NCBI GenBank assembly: GCA_011049455.1
Contig: DSBL01000082.1
Coordinates: 1 to 64,000, forward strand
DNA from: Desulfonatronum sp.
Lineage (GTDB): Bacteria > Desulfobacterota > Desulfovibrionia > Desulfovibrionales > Desulfonatronaceae
Length of the DNA stretch: 64,000 nt
Direction: 5' to 3'
The position numbers and the translations under genes are program-made. How positions within the stretch are numbered: the first letter of the stretch is position 1; each line of letters starts with the position of its first letter. Below are positions 37,380 through 47,494 of this stretch, one piece after another. The notes under the pieces are model-generated. The model made no database searches, was not told the DNA's origin, and worked only from the letters and a program-made list of their open reading frames with translations.

Positions 37380-38162
37380 TCATCGCTTCATTTGGTTGGC
37401 GATCTGCAGCATCTGGTCCGAGGTTTGGATGGACTTGGAATTAATTTCATAGGCTCGCTGGCCGGTGATGAGTTTGACAATTTCTTCGACCATGTCCACG
37501 TTGGACAGCTCTAGAAACCCCTGGGCTATGGTCCCCACGTTTTCCTCGCCGGGTACTCCTTCCAATTCCTCCCCGGAGGCCTCGGTGGGCAAGTACAGGT
37601 TACGTCCAATGCTGTTCAGACCGGGCGGATTGACAAAGGTGAACAAGGGAATGTCAGCGGCTGCCAGTTCTTCGCCGAATTTGTCCATGGCCACGATGCG
37701 TCCGTTTTCCGTGACCACAATGTTCTGGGTGTCCTGCGGAACAATGAATTCAGGCTGCAATGCATACCCATTGGCGGTCAGAACGCGGCCTTCATTGTCA
37801 AGCTTGAACGCGCCGGCCCGGGTATAGGCAAACTCGCCGTTGACCTCCACCTGGAAGAATCCGTCCCCTTCTATGGCCAAGTCCAGAGGGTTGTCTGTTC
37901 TCTGGTAGGCTCCCTGGGAAAATTCCTTGTGCACGGTAACCGGCCGCACGCCCATGCCCACTTGCAGGCCCGTGGGAATGCGTTCTCCGGCGGCAGTGGT
38001 CGAACCGGCGATCTTCAGCGTCTGATACATCAAGTCCTCGAATTCGGCACGGCTTTTCTTGAATCCGGTGGTATTCACATTCGCCAGATTGTTGGCCGTG
38101 ACGTCAATATTCATCTGCATGGCCATCATTCCCGAGGCCGCTGTCCATAATGACCGCATCAT
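37380..38162 (-). CDS. flgG: Flagellar distal rod protein FlgG
   Basis: 260 aa, the usual length. N-terminal MMRSLWTAASGMMAMQMNIDVTANNLANVNTTGFKKSR and C-terminal LELSNVDMVEEIVKLITGQRAYEINSKSIQTSDQMLQIANQM are canonical. It builds the distal rod. AGAGGAAA lies upstream of the ATG. It follows flgF by 78 bp, and flgA starts at its stop codon. Confidence 0.97.
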   Translation of the reverse strand: MMRSLWTAASGMMAMQMNIDVTANNLANVNTTGFKKSRAEFEDLMYQTLKIAGSTTAAGERIPTGLQVGMGVRPVTVHKEFSQGAYQRTDNPLDLAIEGDGFFQVEVNGEFAYTRAGAFKLDNEGRVLTANGYALQPEFIVPQDTQNIVVTENGRIVAMDKFGEELAAADIPLFTFVNPPGLNSIGRNLYLPTEASGEELEGVPGEENVGTIAQGFLELSNVDMVEEIVKLITGQRAYEINSKSIQTSDQMLQIANQMKR

Positions 38163-38240
38163 GGGTGATTTCCTCTGTGGGTGTTCAATCCTTCGATCAG
38201 CTTCTGAAATTCATTGGATCGCTATGCTGTGGGCAAATTC

Positions 38241-39017
38241 TTAACGGGCCGAGGCTAAGTCGCGGATTACTTTTTGATCCGCTTCTTGCGTGGTGTGCAT
38301 GACCTTTTGGTAGGCTTCGAACAGACGATGGGTGTCGATCATGCCGACCATCTCCTGAACCACTTCCACATTGGCGTTCTCCAGGTATCCATTGACCACG
38401 GCAGTGTTCTCCGCTGGCTGTTCAAGGGCGTTCATCCCCTCTCGGATGCGGTACAGGTTCTGGCCCATTTTTTCGAGCACCTGCGGATTTTCAAAGGTCA
38501 CAATCTGCAACACCCCAGCGGCCTCGCCATTGATCGAGATTTCTCCATTGGGCGCGATGTCAATCCAGCCTCCGGGCTCGACCAGAATTTCTCCGGCCTC
38601 ACCCAGTACGGGATAGTTCTGGCCGTTGACCAGTTGTCCTTCGGGCGTCAAATGAAAATTCCCGTTGCGTGTATAGAAATCGCCCTGCGCGGTTCGCACC
38701 TTGAAAAACCCCTCCCCATTCAGGGCAACATCCAGAGGATTGCCTGTCTCGCGCATCCCCCCCTGGCTGAAGTCTATATGCGACAAAGCGATCCGGGCTT
38801 GAGCCATCTGATCGGGTTCGGGCAACAAGGATTTTTCGTGGACGGCGGATATGGGATCCAGCATGTCATGGCCAAAGCGAATGAAGACATCCCGGAAGGC
38901 CAGTTGTTCCCGCTTGTAGCCAGAAGTATTTACGTTGGCCAAATTGTTGGAAATGTTCGCTAAGCGGTGTTCCTGGGTCAATGCGCCAAACAGCGCATTG
39001 TACATGCTTGATTGCAT
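38241..39017 (-). CDS. flgF: Flagellar proximal rod protein FlgF
   Basis: 258 aa from ATG 39017, which has a strong AGGAGG 7 nt upstream; the track ORF adds 36 residues reaching into the promoter region. Begins MQSSMYNALFGALTQEHRLANISNNLANVNTSGYKREQ and ends NVEVVQEMVGMIDTHRLFEAYQKVMHTTQEADQKV. It is a rod component and the first gene of the 11-gene flagellar operon flgF-fliW. Confidence 0.93.
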   Translation of the reverse strand: MQSSMYNALFGALTQEHRLANISNNLANVNTSGYKREQLAFRDVFIRFGHDMLDPISAVHEKSLLPEPDQMAQARIALSHIDFSQGGMRETGNPLDVALNGEGFFKVRTAQGDFYTRNGNFHLTPEGQLVNGQNYPVLGEAGEILVEPGGWIDIAPNGEISINGEAAGVLQIVTFENPQVLEKMGQNLYRIREGMNALEQPAENTAVVNGYLENANVEVVQEMVGMIDTHRLFEAYQKVMHTTQEADQKVIRDLASAR

Positions 39018-39043
39018 ATTGCTTCCTCCTGGCAAAAAAATTA

Positions 39044-39059
39044 TGCACGATTCAGGCCA
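39044..39059 (-). promoter_or_regulatory. Candidate sigma-54 promoter of the flgF operon
   Basis: TGGCCTGAATCGTGCA on the minus strand keeps the essential GG-N10-GC spacing of -24/-12 promoters, with three mismatches to TGGCAC-N5-TTGCA. A second, similar match lies at 39079-39094 (TGGCTGAAAATCTGCT). Either would place transcription shortly before the flgF ribosome site. Hook-basal-body genes of this lineage are often sigma-54 dependent. Confidence 0.4.
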
Positions 39060-39099
39060 GTTTCCATTCAAGGAGCAAAGCAGATTTTCAGCCATTCCC

Positions 39100-39128
39100 T
39101 TGACAAGCCCACATATGTCGAGCATATG
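39100..39128 (+). promoter_or_regulatory. Sigma-70 promoter for tRNA-Gly
   Basis: A perfect TTGACA (39100-39105) is followed after 17 nt by a weak -10 (CATATG), placing the start about 8 nt before the mature tRNA. The spacer holds an imperfect inverted repeat (GCCCA..TATG/CATATGGGC). Confidence 0.5.
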
Positions 39129-39142
39129 GGCTTTTGCGTTGA

Positions 39143-39218
39143 GCGGGCGTAGCTCAGCTGGTAGAGTACAAGCTTCCCAAGCTTGGTGTCGCGGGTTCGA
39201 CCCCCGTCGCCCGCTCCA
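39143..39218 (+). tRNA. tRNA-Gly (anticodon CCC)
   Basis: The 76-nt sequence folds as a cloverleaf. Acceptor GCGGGCG pairs with CGCCCGC, the anticodon stem CAAGC/GCTTG encloses loop TTCCCAA (anticodon CCC), and the T arm GCGGG-TTCGACC-CCCGT contains one G-U pair. CCA is encoded. The D stem closes GCTC with GAGT, also a G-U pair. It lies upstream of rimP, where enterics carry an initiator tRNA. Confidence 0.96.
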
Positions 39219-39280
39219 GATGTCAACGCAGCATCCTGTCGGTTACGGCCAGTTCGCAAGTATTTACGCGAACAAACGGG

Positions 39281-39306
39281 GTGGGCCTTTGGTCCACTTT
39301 TTTTTT
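39281..39306 (+). terminator. Intrinsic terminator between tRNA-Gly and rimP
   Basis: A 7-bp stem GTGGGCC/GGTCCAC with a TTT loop is followed by nine T residues. Readthrough or an unseen promoter must supply the rimP-nusA operon. Confidence 0.85.
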
Positions 39307-39327
39307 GGTTTTTGCAGCATGATCTTT

Positions 39328-39831
39328 ATGCCATCCTCGTCTTCGTCTTCCACGGAAAGACGCACTGAAATAATGCACCGCCTAAAGGCGCTGGTTCTGC
39401 CGGTGGTTCACGGGTTGGGCTTGGAGCTCTGGGGCATGGAATTTATTCCTGTCGGTCGTAAAGCCATTGTGCGCATTTACGTGGAAGGAGAAGACGGGAT
39501 TAGTGTGGAGCAATGCGCTCAGGTCAGTCGACAACTCAGTCCAGCATTGGAAGTTGAAGAAATTTTGCCCGGTTCCTTTACCTTGGAGGTGTCGTCGCCG
39601 GGTTTGGAGCGTCTTTTTTTCAGCCCCGAACAACTCCCGGCGTATCTTGGCCATATTGTCCAGGTGAAGCTCACGGAACCAGTGGGTGATCGCAAAGCAT
39701 TCCGGGGGGTGTTGGACGGCGTCGAGGATGCGTGGATCACCCTGGATGAAGACGGGACAAAAGTACGCTTGCATTGGAACCAGATGAAAAAAATTCATTT
39801 AATCTATATGTCAGGGCACAATAATTATTAG
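39328..39831 (+). CDS. rimP: Ribosome maturation factor RimP
   Basis: About 167 aa from ATG 39328; ATG 39319 and 39373 are alternatives, and none has a good ribosome site. The long track ORF runs back through the tRNA and is not credible. Family segments: VHGLGLELWGMEFIPVGRKAIVRIYVEGEDGISVEQC, the SPGLERLFFSPEQLPAYLGH motif, and the C-terminal WNQMKKIHLI. It assists 30S subunit maturation. First protein gene of the nusA-infB operon, as in many bacteria. Confidence 0.9.
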   Translation: MPSSSSSSTERRTEIMHRLKALVLPVVHGLGLELWGMEFIPVGRKAIVRIYVEGEDGISVEQCAQVSRQLSPALEVEEILPGSFTLEVSSPGLERLFFSPEQLPAYLGHIVQVKLTEPVGDRKAFRGVLDGVEDAWITLDEDGTKVRLHWNQMKKIHLIYMSGHNNY

Positions 39832-39972
39832 TCGATATTGTTACGTACCCCACATTCTCAAGCATGTCGGGCATCAACCATCCCGCGGAGAGTGCGCGGT
39901 CACATGACGGTTGCCCGCGCCAAGCCCGAGCAAGAATAGCTTTTAGGGACAAAATACCCTGGAGGAAAAAAT

Positions 39973-41346
39973 ATGAGCGCCGAACTACGCAAGGCCATTG
40001 AACAAATCAGCAAGGACAGAGGGATCGACAAGGATCTGCTCATAGACACCCTGGAACGTGCCGTGCGTTCATCTGTAACCAAAAAATTCGGCGAGGATGT
40101 TGATATCGAGGTGTCCTTCAACGACGACAAGGGGGAATTCGAGGTCTACCAATTCAAGACCGTGGTGGAGAAGGTCAAGGATCCCGTAATGGAAATTTCC
40201 CTTGCTGATGCTCAGAAACAGGATGCGACATTTCAGCTTGACGATGAAATCGGCATTCAGGTCAAGGTGGAGGATCTGGGGCGCATTGCCGCCCAGTCAG
40301 CCAAGCAGGTGATCATCCAAAGAATGCGCGAGGCCGAACAGGAGATCATTTATGAGGAGTATAAAGATCGCAAGCGGGAAATCATCAGCGGCATCATCCA
40401 GCGCCGGGATCGTTCCGGATGGATCATAAATTTGGGGCGAACAGAAGCGCTTTTGCCCAAGGAAGAGCAGATCCCCAAGGAGCGTTTTCGCCGGGGCGAC
40501 CGGGTGCAGGCGCTTTTGATCGACGTGCGCAAGGAGGGACGCGGCCCTCAAATCATTGTTTCGCGCTCCCATCCGGACTATTTGACGGTTCTTTTTCATC
40601 GCGAGGTCCCAGAGGTGGCCGACGGGTTCGTGCGCATCATGGGCGTAGCCAGGGACCCCGGCAGCCGGGCCAAAGTGGCGGTTATGTCCACAGACCGTGA
40701 CGTGGATCCCGTGGGGGCCTGCGTTGGAGTGCGTGGTTCGCGTATTCAGAACATTGTCCAGGAATTGCGCGGGGAACGGATCGATATCATTGTCTGGAAT
40801 CCGGAAATCACCACCTATGCCGTCAATGCCCTGTCTCCCGCGCGAATATCCAGAATCACGGTCGATGAAGAAGACCGGGGATTGGAGGTCGTTGTTCCCG
40901 ATGACCAGCTGACCCTGGCCATCGGGCGCAAGGGGCAAAACGTCAAGCTGGCGGCCAAGCTTCTGGGCTGGAAGATCGATATCTTTACGGAAAGTCGTTA
41001 TGGAACAATGTACAAGGAACGGCAAGGTCTGGAACAACTCGCAAGCGTGGCCGAAATTCCCATGGATGCGTTTATAGCCGCTGGATTTGACGGCACCACG
41101 GCCGTGGCTCAGGCCAGCGACGAACAGCTCTTGACCATAAAAGGCATTGATTCAACAAAAATTGCTGATGTACGTTCGGCCATCAACTTCCTCGGCCTGG
41201 AAGGTCTTGAGGAAAGTGATGGATCCGCAGCGTCCGAGGATGAGAATTCTGCAGAAGAAAGCGACCAGGCAGCTGGTGGTGAGGAGATGCCCGATGAGGC
41301 AGACCTCGAGACGGATCAACCGGCTGAACCGCAAGATCTGCCATAA
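39973..41346 (+). CDS. nusA: Transcription termination/antitermination factor NusA
   Basis: 457 aa. N-terminal RNA-polymerase-binding domain ([28 protein letters not shown]), S1 domain ([28 protein letters not shown]), two KH domains ([53 protein letters not shown]), then a helix-hairpin-helix-like stretch and an acidic tail ([24 protein letters not shown] in part). GGAGG precedes the ATG. It modulates pausing, termination and antitermination. Confidence 0.97.
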   Translation: MSAELRKAIEQISKDRGIDKDLLIDTLERAVRSSVTKKFGEDVDIEVSFNDDKGEFEVYQFKTVVEKVKDPVMEISLADAQKQDATFQLDDEIGIQVKVEDLGRIAAQSAKQVIIQRMREAEQEIIYEEYKDRKREIISGIIQRRDRSGWIINLGRTEALLPKEEQIPKERFRRGDRVQALLIDVRKEGRGPQIIVSRSHPDYLTVLFHREVPEVADGFVRIMGVARDPGSRAKVAVMSTDRDVDPVGACVGVRGSRIQNIVQELRGERIDIIVWNPEITTYAVNALSPARISRITVDEEDRGLEVVVPDDQLTLAIGRKGQNVKLAAKLLGWKIDIFTESRYGTMYKERQGLEQLASVAEIPMDAFIAAGFDGTTAVAQASDEQLLTIKGIDSTKIADVRSAINFLGLEGLEESDGSAASEDENSAEESDQAAGGEEMPDEADLETDQPAEPQDLP

Positions 41347-41358
41347 GATGGAGCAGGT

Positions 41359-41613
41359 ATGGAAGTACAAGCCGGCAAGCAAGGGACAAGTCTTCATGCC
41401 CCCGTGCGCATGTGCATCTTTTGCCGCGGCAGGTTTCCCAAGTCCCACTTGCGGCGTTTTGTTTGCGATCCCGTTTTGGGACAAACGGCTGATCCCTTGC
41501 AACGACTGCCTGGCCGGGGTTTTTATGTATGTGAACACTCAGCATGTCTGGACAAAATAACGTCGATGGGGAAATGTCGGAAGCGGCGCAAGGGAGAAAT
41601 TCATGGCCAATAA
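41359..41613 (+). CDS. ylxR: YlxR-family (DUF448) RNA-binding protein
   Basis: 84 aa. The family core is [24 protein letters not shown] and [18 protein letters not shown]. subtilis YlxR (RnpM) binds and inhibits RNase P RNA; the role here is inferred from position between nusA and infB, where ylxR usually sits. It overlaps infB by 11 bp. Confidence 0.93.
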   Translation: MEVQAGKQGTSLHAPVRMCIFCRGRFPKSHLRRFVCDPVLGQTADPLQRLPGRGFYVCEHSACLDKITSMGKCRKRRKGEIHGQ

Positions 41614-44374
41614 GATTCGAATCATGGAACTGTCCTCCGAGCTGGGAGTGAGCAACAAGGATTTGCTGCAGGTGCTGCGAGAACTGGATATTCCAGTCAA
41701 AAGCCATGTCAGCAGCATCACGGACGAGGAGGCCGCCCAGGTTCGCGAAAAAATCCAGTCAAAAGAGGCCGCTCCGGCAGTAGTTCAACGCGAGGTCCAG
41801 CCGGGGGTGATTCTCAGACGCCGAAAAAAGGTTCAGGAAAAGCCCATTTCCGCCGACGAACCCGGTCCGGCCAAGCCCCGCAAAAAGTCGGCGGAAAAAA
41901 CACCGAAACAGGTGGACGAGCAGGTAAAGCCTGAACCTGTGGTCCAGGATGCGGCAGGGACAGTAGGGATCCCTTTGACAGGTCCGGATGCTTCCGTGGA
42001 ATCCCTGGTTGAAACAGCGGCTGATGATCAAACACCCTCTGGGCCGGAGCAACCCTCGGAAGCGGTGCCCTTGACCGAACCTGCTCCGGAGGCGACAGAC
42101 GTCAAGGAACAGGCCGCTGAAGCGCCGGCGGCTGAGCCGGCCGAACAGCCTGATGCCGAGGGTGTCCAGACAGCGCAGGACACCGTGGAAAAGCCCAGAA
42201 AGCGCAGGACAAAGAAAAAGGAGCCCGTGATCCAGGCTGGTCCGCAAGTGCGTATTATTTCCAAGCCGGAAGTCAAGCCGGACTTTTCTTATCAGCCGGA
42301 ATCCAAACCCTACAAGCCTACGCCCGTGACCCTGGGGCCGGAAGCGGCGATTCCCAAGAGTGATATCCCTCGTGACGAAAAACCAGTGGAAGGGCAGCAG
42401 GAACGAAAAAAGAAAAAGAAGGGCAAGCGGACCGTTGAGATTGCACAGCCCCAGATGGATCCCGATCTGGGCAGAACAGACCCTTCGTGGAAAAAGAAAA
42501 GAGGTTCTCCAGTACAGGACCGCACCGGCGGCAAGATTCGGGCAAGGCGTCCGCGCCAAAAAGGCCGTGACTTTGTCCAAGAACAACAGCCTCAGGCCGT
42601 TACGCAACCGATAAAGGCCGCTAAGCGCAAGGTGCGCATGGACGAAGCCATTCGGATTTCGGACATGGCCAAGCAGATGGGCCTCAAGGCTCAAGAAATC
42701 ATCAAGGCCTTGTTCAGCATGGGGGTGATGACCACCATCAACCAATCCATTGACGTGGACACCGCCACGCTGGTCGCTTCTGAATTCGGCTACGAGGTGG
42801 AGCAGGTCGGCTTCATGGAGCAGGACTTTACCCAGATCATGGGAGAGGATAAGGCCGAGGACTTGACGCCTCGGTCTCCGGTGGTGACCATCATGGGGCA
42901 CGTGGATCACGGCAAGACCTCTCTTTTGGACGCCATCCGAGAAACCAATGTCACCAAAGGGGAAGCCGGGGGAATCACCCAGCACATCGGTGCGTACCAT
43001 GTTCAGACAAGCCGGGGGACGATTACTTTTCTGGACACCCCAGGGCACGAGGCGTTCACGGCCATGCGAGCGCGCGGCGCCCAGGTTACGGACTTGGTTA
43101 TTCTGGTGGTCGCCGCGGACGACGGGGTCATGGAGCAAACCAAGGAGGCGGTTAACCACGCCCGTGCGGCCAAGGTGCCCATTGTGGTGGCGGTGAACAA
43201 AATCGACAAGGAAGACGCCAATCCGGAGCGCGTCCTGCGTGAACTGAGCGAGATCGGCCTGTTGGCCGAAGCGTGGGGCGGGGACACAATTTTCGCCAAC
43301 GTATCGGCCAAACAGCGAATTGGTCTGGATGAACTCCTGGAGATGGTTCTCTTGCAGGCCGAGGTTCTGGATCTCAAGGCCAATCCGAACAAGCGGGCCC
43401 GGGGACGGATTGTCGAGGCCAGGCTGGATAAAGGTCGCGGCCCCGTAGCCACGGTGCTCATCCAGGAGGGTTCCCTGCACGAGAGCGACGTGTTTGTCTG
43501 CGGGCTCTATCAGGGCAAGGTTAGGGCCATGTTCAACGACCAGGGACAAAAAATCAAGGAGGCAGGGCCGGCGTATCCTATTGAGGTGCAAGGATTTGAC
43601 GGCTTGGCTGAATCCGGTGATGAATTCGTGGTCGTGGCCGATGAAAAAATTGCCCGGCGGATCGCCTCCTCAAGGCAGGCCAAAGAAAGGGAAAAAGCCT
43701 TGGCCCAAGCAACAAAAGTGACGCTGGACAGCTTTCTGGCATCCAAGGCCGCGGGCGAAGCCAAAGTACTCAACCTGGTGATCAAGACCGATGTGCAGGG
43801 TTCAGCCGAGGCCATTGCCGAATCATTGAACAAACTGTCCACGGATGAGGTGCGGGTACAGATTGTTCACGCCGGCGCCGGGGCCATCACCGAATCCGAT
43901 GTCATGCTGGCTGCGGCATCTTCGGCGATTATCATCGGTTTCAATGTCCGGCCCATGGCCAAGGTCAAGGAAGTGGCCGAATCAGCAAGCGTGGAAATTC
44001 GTTTCTACGATATAATTTACGATCTCTTGAACGATATCCGCGACGCCTTGACCGGGATGCTTTCACCGATCATCCGCGAATCCTACCTCGGCCAGGCCGA
44101 GGTCCGGCAAACTTTCAACGTGCCCAAGATCGGCACGGTGGCCGGTTGCGCGGTCATGGACGGCAAGCTTCTGCGTAATGCGAAAATCCGCTTGCTGCGC
44201 GAGGGCGTGGTTATCTATACGGGCAAGCTCAGTTCACTGAAACGGTTCAAGGATGATGCCAAGGAAGTGTTGAAGGGCTTTGAATGCGGTGTCGGCTTGG
44301 CCAACTTCAATGACATCAAAGTGGGAGATGTTATCGAGGCTTTTGAGGAAGTTTCGGAAAAAGCGACATTGTAG
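41603..44374 (+). CDS. infB: Translation initiation factor IF-2
   Basis: 923 aa. N-terminal IF2_N ([27 protein letters not shown]), a long Ala/Pro/Glu/Lys-rich linker (about 60-330) including KKKKKGKR, a second IF2_N region ([29 protein letters not shown]), then the GTPase: [24 protein letters not shown], and the C-terminal fMet-tRNA-binding domain. The 610-aa ORF on the opposite strand is its shadow. Confidence 0.98.
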   Translation: MANKIRIMELSSELGVSNKDLLQVLRELDIPVKSHVSSITDEEAAQVREKIQSKEAAPAVVQREVQPGVILRRRKKVQEKPISADEPGPAKPRKKSAEKTPKQVDEQVKPEPVVQDAAGTVGIPLTGPDASVESLVETAADDQTPSGPEQPSEAVPLTEPAPEATDVKEQAAEAPAAEPAEQPDAEGVQTAQDTVEKPRKRRTKKKEPVIQAGPQVRIISKPEVKPDFSYQPESKPYKPTPVTLGPEAAIPKSDIPRDEKPVEGQQERKKKKKGKRTVEIAQPQMDPDLGRTDPSWKKKRGSPVQDRTGGKIRARRPRQKGRDFVQEQQPQAVTQPIKAAKRKVRMDEAIRISDMAKQMGLKAQEIIKALFSMGVMTTINQSIDVDTATLVASEFGYEVEQVGFMEQDFTQIMGEDKAEDLTPRSPVVTIMGHVDHGKTSLLDAIRETNVTKGEAGGITQHIGAYHVQTSRGTITFLDTPGHEAFTAMRARGAQVTDLVILVVAADDGVMEQTKEAVNHARAAKVPIVVAVNKIDKEDANPERVLRELSEIGLLAEAWGGDTIFANVSAKQRIGLDELLEMVLLQAEVLDLKANPNKRARGRIVEARLDKGRGPVATVLIQEGSLHESDVFVCGLYQGKVRAMFNDQGQKIKEAGPAYPIEVQGFDGLAESGDEFVVVADEKIARRIASSRQAKEREKALAQATKVTLDSFLASKAAGEAKVLNLVIKTDVQGSAEAIAESLNKLSTDEVRVQIVHAGAGAITESDVMLAAASSAIIIGFNVRPMAKVKEVAESASVEIRFYDIIYDLLNDIRDALTGMLSPIIRESYLGQAEVRQTFNVPKIGTVAGCAVMDGKLLRNAKIRLLREGVVIYTGKLSSLKRFKDDAKEVLKGFECGVGLANFNDIKVGDVIEAFEEVSEKATL

Positions 44375-44448
44375 AAGACAGTGGTCAGGGCTTGAAATGA
44401 ACCTCATTTCCTCCCCTGGTCCTGATCTTGGAATTTGAGCCCGTTTTC

Positions 44449-44787
44449 ATGATCATCGGCGTGCTGCATCTGGAGTTTCGGCTCCATGGCAACAATTCCC
44501 TGAAGGGCAAGCGCAAGGTGGCCCAAAGCCTGAAACAGAAGCTGCGCAATAAATTCAATGTCGCGGTTTCCGAGGTTGAAGCCCAGGACGAGCATGAACG
44601 TCTCGTTCTGGCCGCGGTTACCGTGTCCAGAGATCAGACCAGGGTCGAAAGTCTTCTGCACAAAGCCATGTCCCTGGCCGAAGCTGCGGCTCCCGCGGAA
44701 TTTTTATACGGCAATACGGAAATTTTCACCTCCAGGCATGATCCGGCGCAAAGGCGGGCGGACCTCCTGGAAGGAGGCGAATGGTAG
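44449..44787 (+). CDS. DUF503 (YlxP-like) protein
   Basis: 112 aa from ATG 44449 (MIIGVLHLEFRLHGNNSLKGKRKVAQSLKQKLRNKFNVAVSEVE); the track's TTG start adds 7 residues without support. The family sits in infB-rbfA operons of many bacteria and is linked to ribosome assembly, but has no settled activity. It overlaps rbfA by 7 bp. A 7-bp hairpin (GAAATGA/TCATTTC, 44394-44410) lies in the short gap after infB. Confidence 0.9.
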   Translation: MIIGVLHLEFRLHGNNSLKGKRKVAQSLKQKLRNKFNVAVSEVEAQDEHERLVLAAVTVSRDQTRVESLLHKAMSLAEAAAPAEFLYGNTEIFTSRHDPAQRRADLLEGGEW

Positions 44788-45122
44788 TGGCAATGCGAGA
44801 CAGAGCCCCATCGCGACGGTCCATGCGTTTGGCGGACATGATCCAAAGGGATCTGGCCATGCTTCTGGTGGAGGAAGTGCAGGATCCGCGCCTGGAATTG
44901 GTGACCATCAGCGGGGTCAAGATGAACCAGGATTTGAGCATTGCCAAAGTTTTCTATACCTGCACGGATGATCCCGCCCGCAGGGAGGAAATCGCCTTGT
45001 CTTTGGACAAGGCCAGGGGCTATCTGCGCAAACTTTTGGGACATCGCCTGAAGCTTCGCAGTGTTCCGGAATTGCGATTTCAGCGAGATACGTTTCTGGA
45101 AGATATGGTCTATGCAGGATAA
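44781..45122 (+). CDS. rbfA: Ribosome-binding factor A
   Basis: 113 aa. Family segments are RRSMRLADMIQRDLAMLLVEEVQDPRL and VTISGVKMNQDLSIAKVFYT, then ARGYLRKLLGHRLKLRSVPELRFQRDTF. It binds the 30S subunit during late 16S rRNA maturation. GGAGG lies just upstream within ylxP. It overlaps nrnA by 11 bp. Confidence 0.96.
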   Translation: MVVAMRDRAPSRRSMRLADMIQRDLAMLLVEEVQDPRLELVTISGVKMNQDLSIAKVFYTCTDDPARREEIALSLDKARGYLRKLLGHRLKLRSVPELRFQRDTFLEDMVYAG

Positions 45123-46107
45123 CTGGGAAAAAATCCTTGATCTGTTGCGCAAGGAAGACCGTTTCCTGGTGGCCGCGCACAGCAACCCGGATGGAGACGC
45201 CTTGGGTTCCACAGCGGCCATGGGTTGGGTCCTGGAGGCCCTGGGCAAGCAATATTGGCTGTACAACGCCTCGCCGTTGCCCGTTCGCTTTGCCTGGATT
45301 TCGTTGTCCCAGACTCTGCATTGCGACCCCCCCCCCTGGGAGCCGCGCTGGTACATCCTCCTGGATTGCGGCGATGTTCATCGTATCGGCAAGGATGCGG
45401 CCATTCAGCTTCCCGCTGATCGAACGGTCAACATTGACCATCATGTCAGCAACGCTGGATTCGGCGGCCTTAATTTGGTGGAAGCGGGCCGTTCTTCAGT
45501 GGGGGAGATCATTGGCTATCTGGCCATGGATTTGGGCATTTCTTTACACGGCCCTTTGGGTGAAGCGATCTACCTGGCAATGTCCACGGATACGGGATCA
45601 TTCAGCTTTGAAAGCACCAGCCCCGAGTGCTTGGAGTTGGCTGCTGAAGTCATTCGGCAAGGTTTGAATCCGGGTATTTTCAATGCCCGTATGCAAAACC
45701 AATGGCGTCTGAACCGCCTGCATCTTATGGGCGAGGTGCTGCGCCGAGCCAGACTCTTTTCCAAAGGACGCATCGGTATTGTCTCCATTTCCGCGGAGAT
45801 GCGAAAAAAAACCAATGCCACCATTGAGGACTGTGACGACGTGGTGGATTATATCCGCCGGGTCAAGGGAATCGAGGTTGCGGTCAGTCTGCGCGAGGAT
45901 GAGCCAAAAAAAATCAAGTTCAGTTTGCGTTCTTTCGGAGATACGGACGTGGGTGCCATGGCTGCGGCCGTGGGCGGGGGGGGACATAAAAACGCCTCCG
46001 GAGGAGAGTTGCCCTATTCTCTGGATGAGGCCGAAGAATTTTTAATTCGTCTCGTCGACAAACATCTGGCCATGGCGGACCAAAAACGGGCTTCCACGTT
46101 TGCCTGA
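45112..46107 (+). CDS. nrnA: Bifunctional oligoribonuclease / pAp phosphatase (DHH family)
   Basis: 331 aa from ATG 45112, inside the end of rbfA; the track start adds 17 residues in the rbfA region. DHH motifs: HSNPDGDALGS, LLDCGD, NIDHHVSN, STDTGSF; the DHHA1 domain ends GGGGHKNASGG. It degrades 2-5 nt RNA fragments (including pGpG) and dephosphorylates 3'-phosphoadenosine 5'-phosphate. Occurs between rbfA and truB in many genomes. Confidence 0.93.
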   Translation: MQDNWEKILDLLRKEDRFLVAAHSNPDGDALGSTAAMGWVLEALGKQYWLYNASPLPVRFAWISLSQTLHCDPPPWEPRWYILLDCGDVHRIGKDAAIQLPADRTVNIDHHVSNAGFGGLNLVEAGRSSVGEIIGYLAMDLGISLHGPLGEAIYLAMSTDTGSFSFESTSPECLELAAEVIRQGLNPGIFNARMQNQWRLNRLHLMGEVLRRARLFSKGRIGIVSISAEMRKKTNATIEDCDDVVDYIRRVKGIEVAVSLREDEPKKIKFSLRSFGDTDVGAMAAAVGGGGHKNASGGELPYSLDEAEEFLIRLVDKHLAMADQKRASTFA

Positions 46108-46143
46108 AGACCAGGTTTCACGACCTGATGTAGTTTATTCGTT

Positions 46144-47118
46144 GTGAACAACGTATTCAAGCCCCCCCAGGCCCACGGCCTGCTGATCCTGAACAAACCC
46201 TCCGGGCCGACGTCCACTCATTGTCTGGAGAAGATCAAGCGCAGTCTTGGTCAGAAAAAAATCGGTCACGCCGGCACCTTGGATCCCTTGGCCAGTGGTG
46301 TTTTACTCGTGCTTTTGGGCCAGGCCACGAAGATCGCCTCCCATCTTACCCGGGGGCGCAAAAGCTACCAGGGTCTGTTGCGTTTGGGTATGGAAACAGA
46401 TACATATGATGTTTCGGGAAAAATTCTTGCGGCTCGCGGCTTCAAGCAGGTTGCGCCAGACCAGGCGGAAGCGGCGGTTGCGGAATGGATTGAACTGAAG
46501 GAACAGGACGTTCCCCCGTATTCGGCGGCCAAGCACAAGGGCAGGCCCTTGTATGCCTTGAGCCGTTCGGGACAGGAAGTCCCGGTAAAACGAAAACCCA
46601 TTGAAATTTTTCAGGCGGAGGTCATTCACACGGACCTTCCCCTGGTGCGCTTTCGCGTGGAATGTTCCGCCGGCACCTATATACGTTCCCTGGTCCACAG
46701 CCTGGGGATACGCCTGCAGTGCGGGGCCGTGTTGGAGGAACTGATTCGCGAGCGCAGCCATCCCTTCACCCTTGACCAGGCCCACGATCTTGAAAGTGTC
46801 CTGGGGGAACCGGAAAGCTTCGGGAGAAAGATCATTCCGTTGACAGCGGCTTTGCCGCACCTTCCCTGCTTCTTGCTTCCCGAGGATCTGGCTCGAGCGG
46901 TGCGCCACGGCGTTCGTCTGCCCCGGGAAGTGTTGGGGAATGAGTCCATCACGGATGAAGTCGGAGCGCAGGCCTTGTTTCTGGATACCCGGGAACAGCC
47001 CTTGGCCTTGGTCGAGCTACGAAATGAGGATGGCCGATTGCAGTGGACTGTCCTGCGCGGGCTGTTTTTAGACCCCGTCCAGGACCCGGACTCAAACCGG
47101 GCCCCATCAATTTCCTGA
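46144..47118 (+). CDS. truB: tRNA pseudouridine-55 synthase
   Basis: 324 aa from a GTG start. The catalytic aspartate lies in [43 protein letters not shown] and [14 protein letters not shown] complete the fold. The C-terminal extension (to about residue 324) resembles a PUA-like tail. It makes pseudouridine in the T loop of tRNAs. rpsO follows after 29 bp. Confidence 0.96.
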   Translation: MNNVFKPPQAHGLLILNKPSGPTSTHCLEKIKRSLGQKKIGHAGTLDPLASGVLLVLLGQATKIASHLTRGRKSYQGLLRLGMETDTYDVSGKILAARGFKQVAPDQAEAAVAEWIELKEQDVPPYSAAKHKGRPLYALSRSGQEVPVKRKPIEIFQAEVIHTDLPLVRFRVECSAGTYIRSLVHSLGIRLQCGAVLEELIRERSHPFTLDQAHDLESVLGEPESFGRKIIPLTAALPHLPCFLLPEDLARAVRHGVRLPREVLGNESITDEVGAQALFLDTREQPLALVELRNEDGRLQWTVLRGLFLDPVQDPDSNRAPSIS

Positions 47119-47147
47119 CAAGGAAGAATCCCAAGGAGGAGAGCGCT

Positions 47148-47417
47148 GTGGTCATGAATTCAGAGGAAAAATCCAAAATCATCGAGGAATACCGGCTCAA
47201 GGAGGGCGATACCGGTTCGCCCGAGGTGCAGGTGGCGCTTTTGACTCACCGCATCAACGACTTGACCGGCCATTTCAAAATCCACAAAAAGGACTTCCAT
47301 TCCCGAACAGGCCTGCTCAAGCTGGTCGGGAAGCGAAGAAATCTGCTGAAGTATCTGAAGAAAAAAGACATTGCACGCTACCGTGAGATCATCGAGCGCC
47401 TCAACCTGCGCAAGTAG
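47148..47417 (+). CDS. rpsO: 30S ribosomal protein S15
   Basis: 89 aa from GTG 47148, preferred over ATG 47154 because AGGAGG sits 8 nt upstream and MVM is the N-terminus I recall for Desulfovibrio S15. Core: [39 protein letters not shown]15 binds the central domain of 16S rRNA. The operon continues to pnp, as in E. coli. Confidence 0.97.
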   Translation: MVMNSEEKSKIIEEYRLKEGDTGSPEVQVALLTHRINDLTGHFKIHKKDFHSRTGLLKLVGKRRNLLKYLKKKDIARYREIIERLNLRK

Positions 47418-47435
47418 CGGGTGCATGTTTTTCCC

Positions 47436-47460
47436 GAGGGTCGCCCTTCAGGCGGCCCTC
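47436..47460 (+). terminator. rpsO-pnp intergenic hairpin (weak terminator or RNase III-type site)
   Basis: A 10-bp stem GAGGGTCGCC/GGCGGCCCTC (one G-U pair) with loop CTTCA is followed by CCCACTTTTA, a short T-tract. In other bacteria this gap contains processing sites for pnp autoregulation. Confidence 0.6.
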
Positions 47461-47494
47461 CCCACTTTTATCACGCAAGGACAATACGAGTACA

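Noticed and set aside
38935-39327. N-terminal extension of RimP in the ORF track
   Set aside because: The extension runs through tRNA-Gly and its terminator and cannot be part of the protein.
41759-43591. 610-aa minus-strand ORF
   Set aside because: It lies opposite infB; the infB frame has all IF-2 GTPase motifs, and the antisense translation is an Arg/Leu/His-rich shadow typical of GC-rich DNA.
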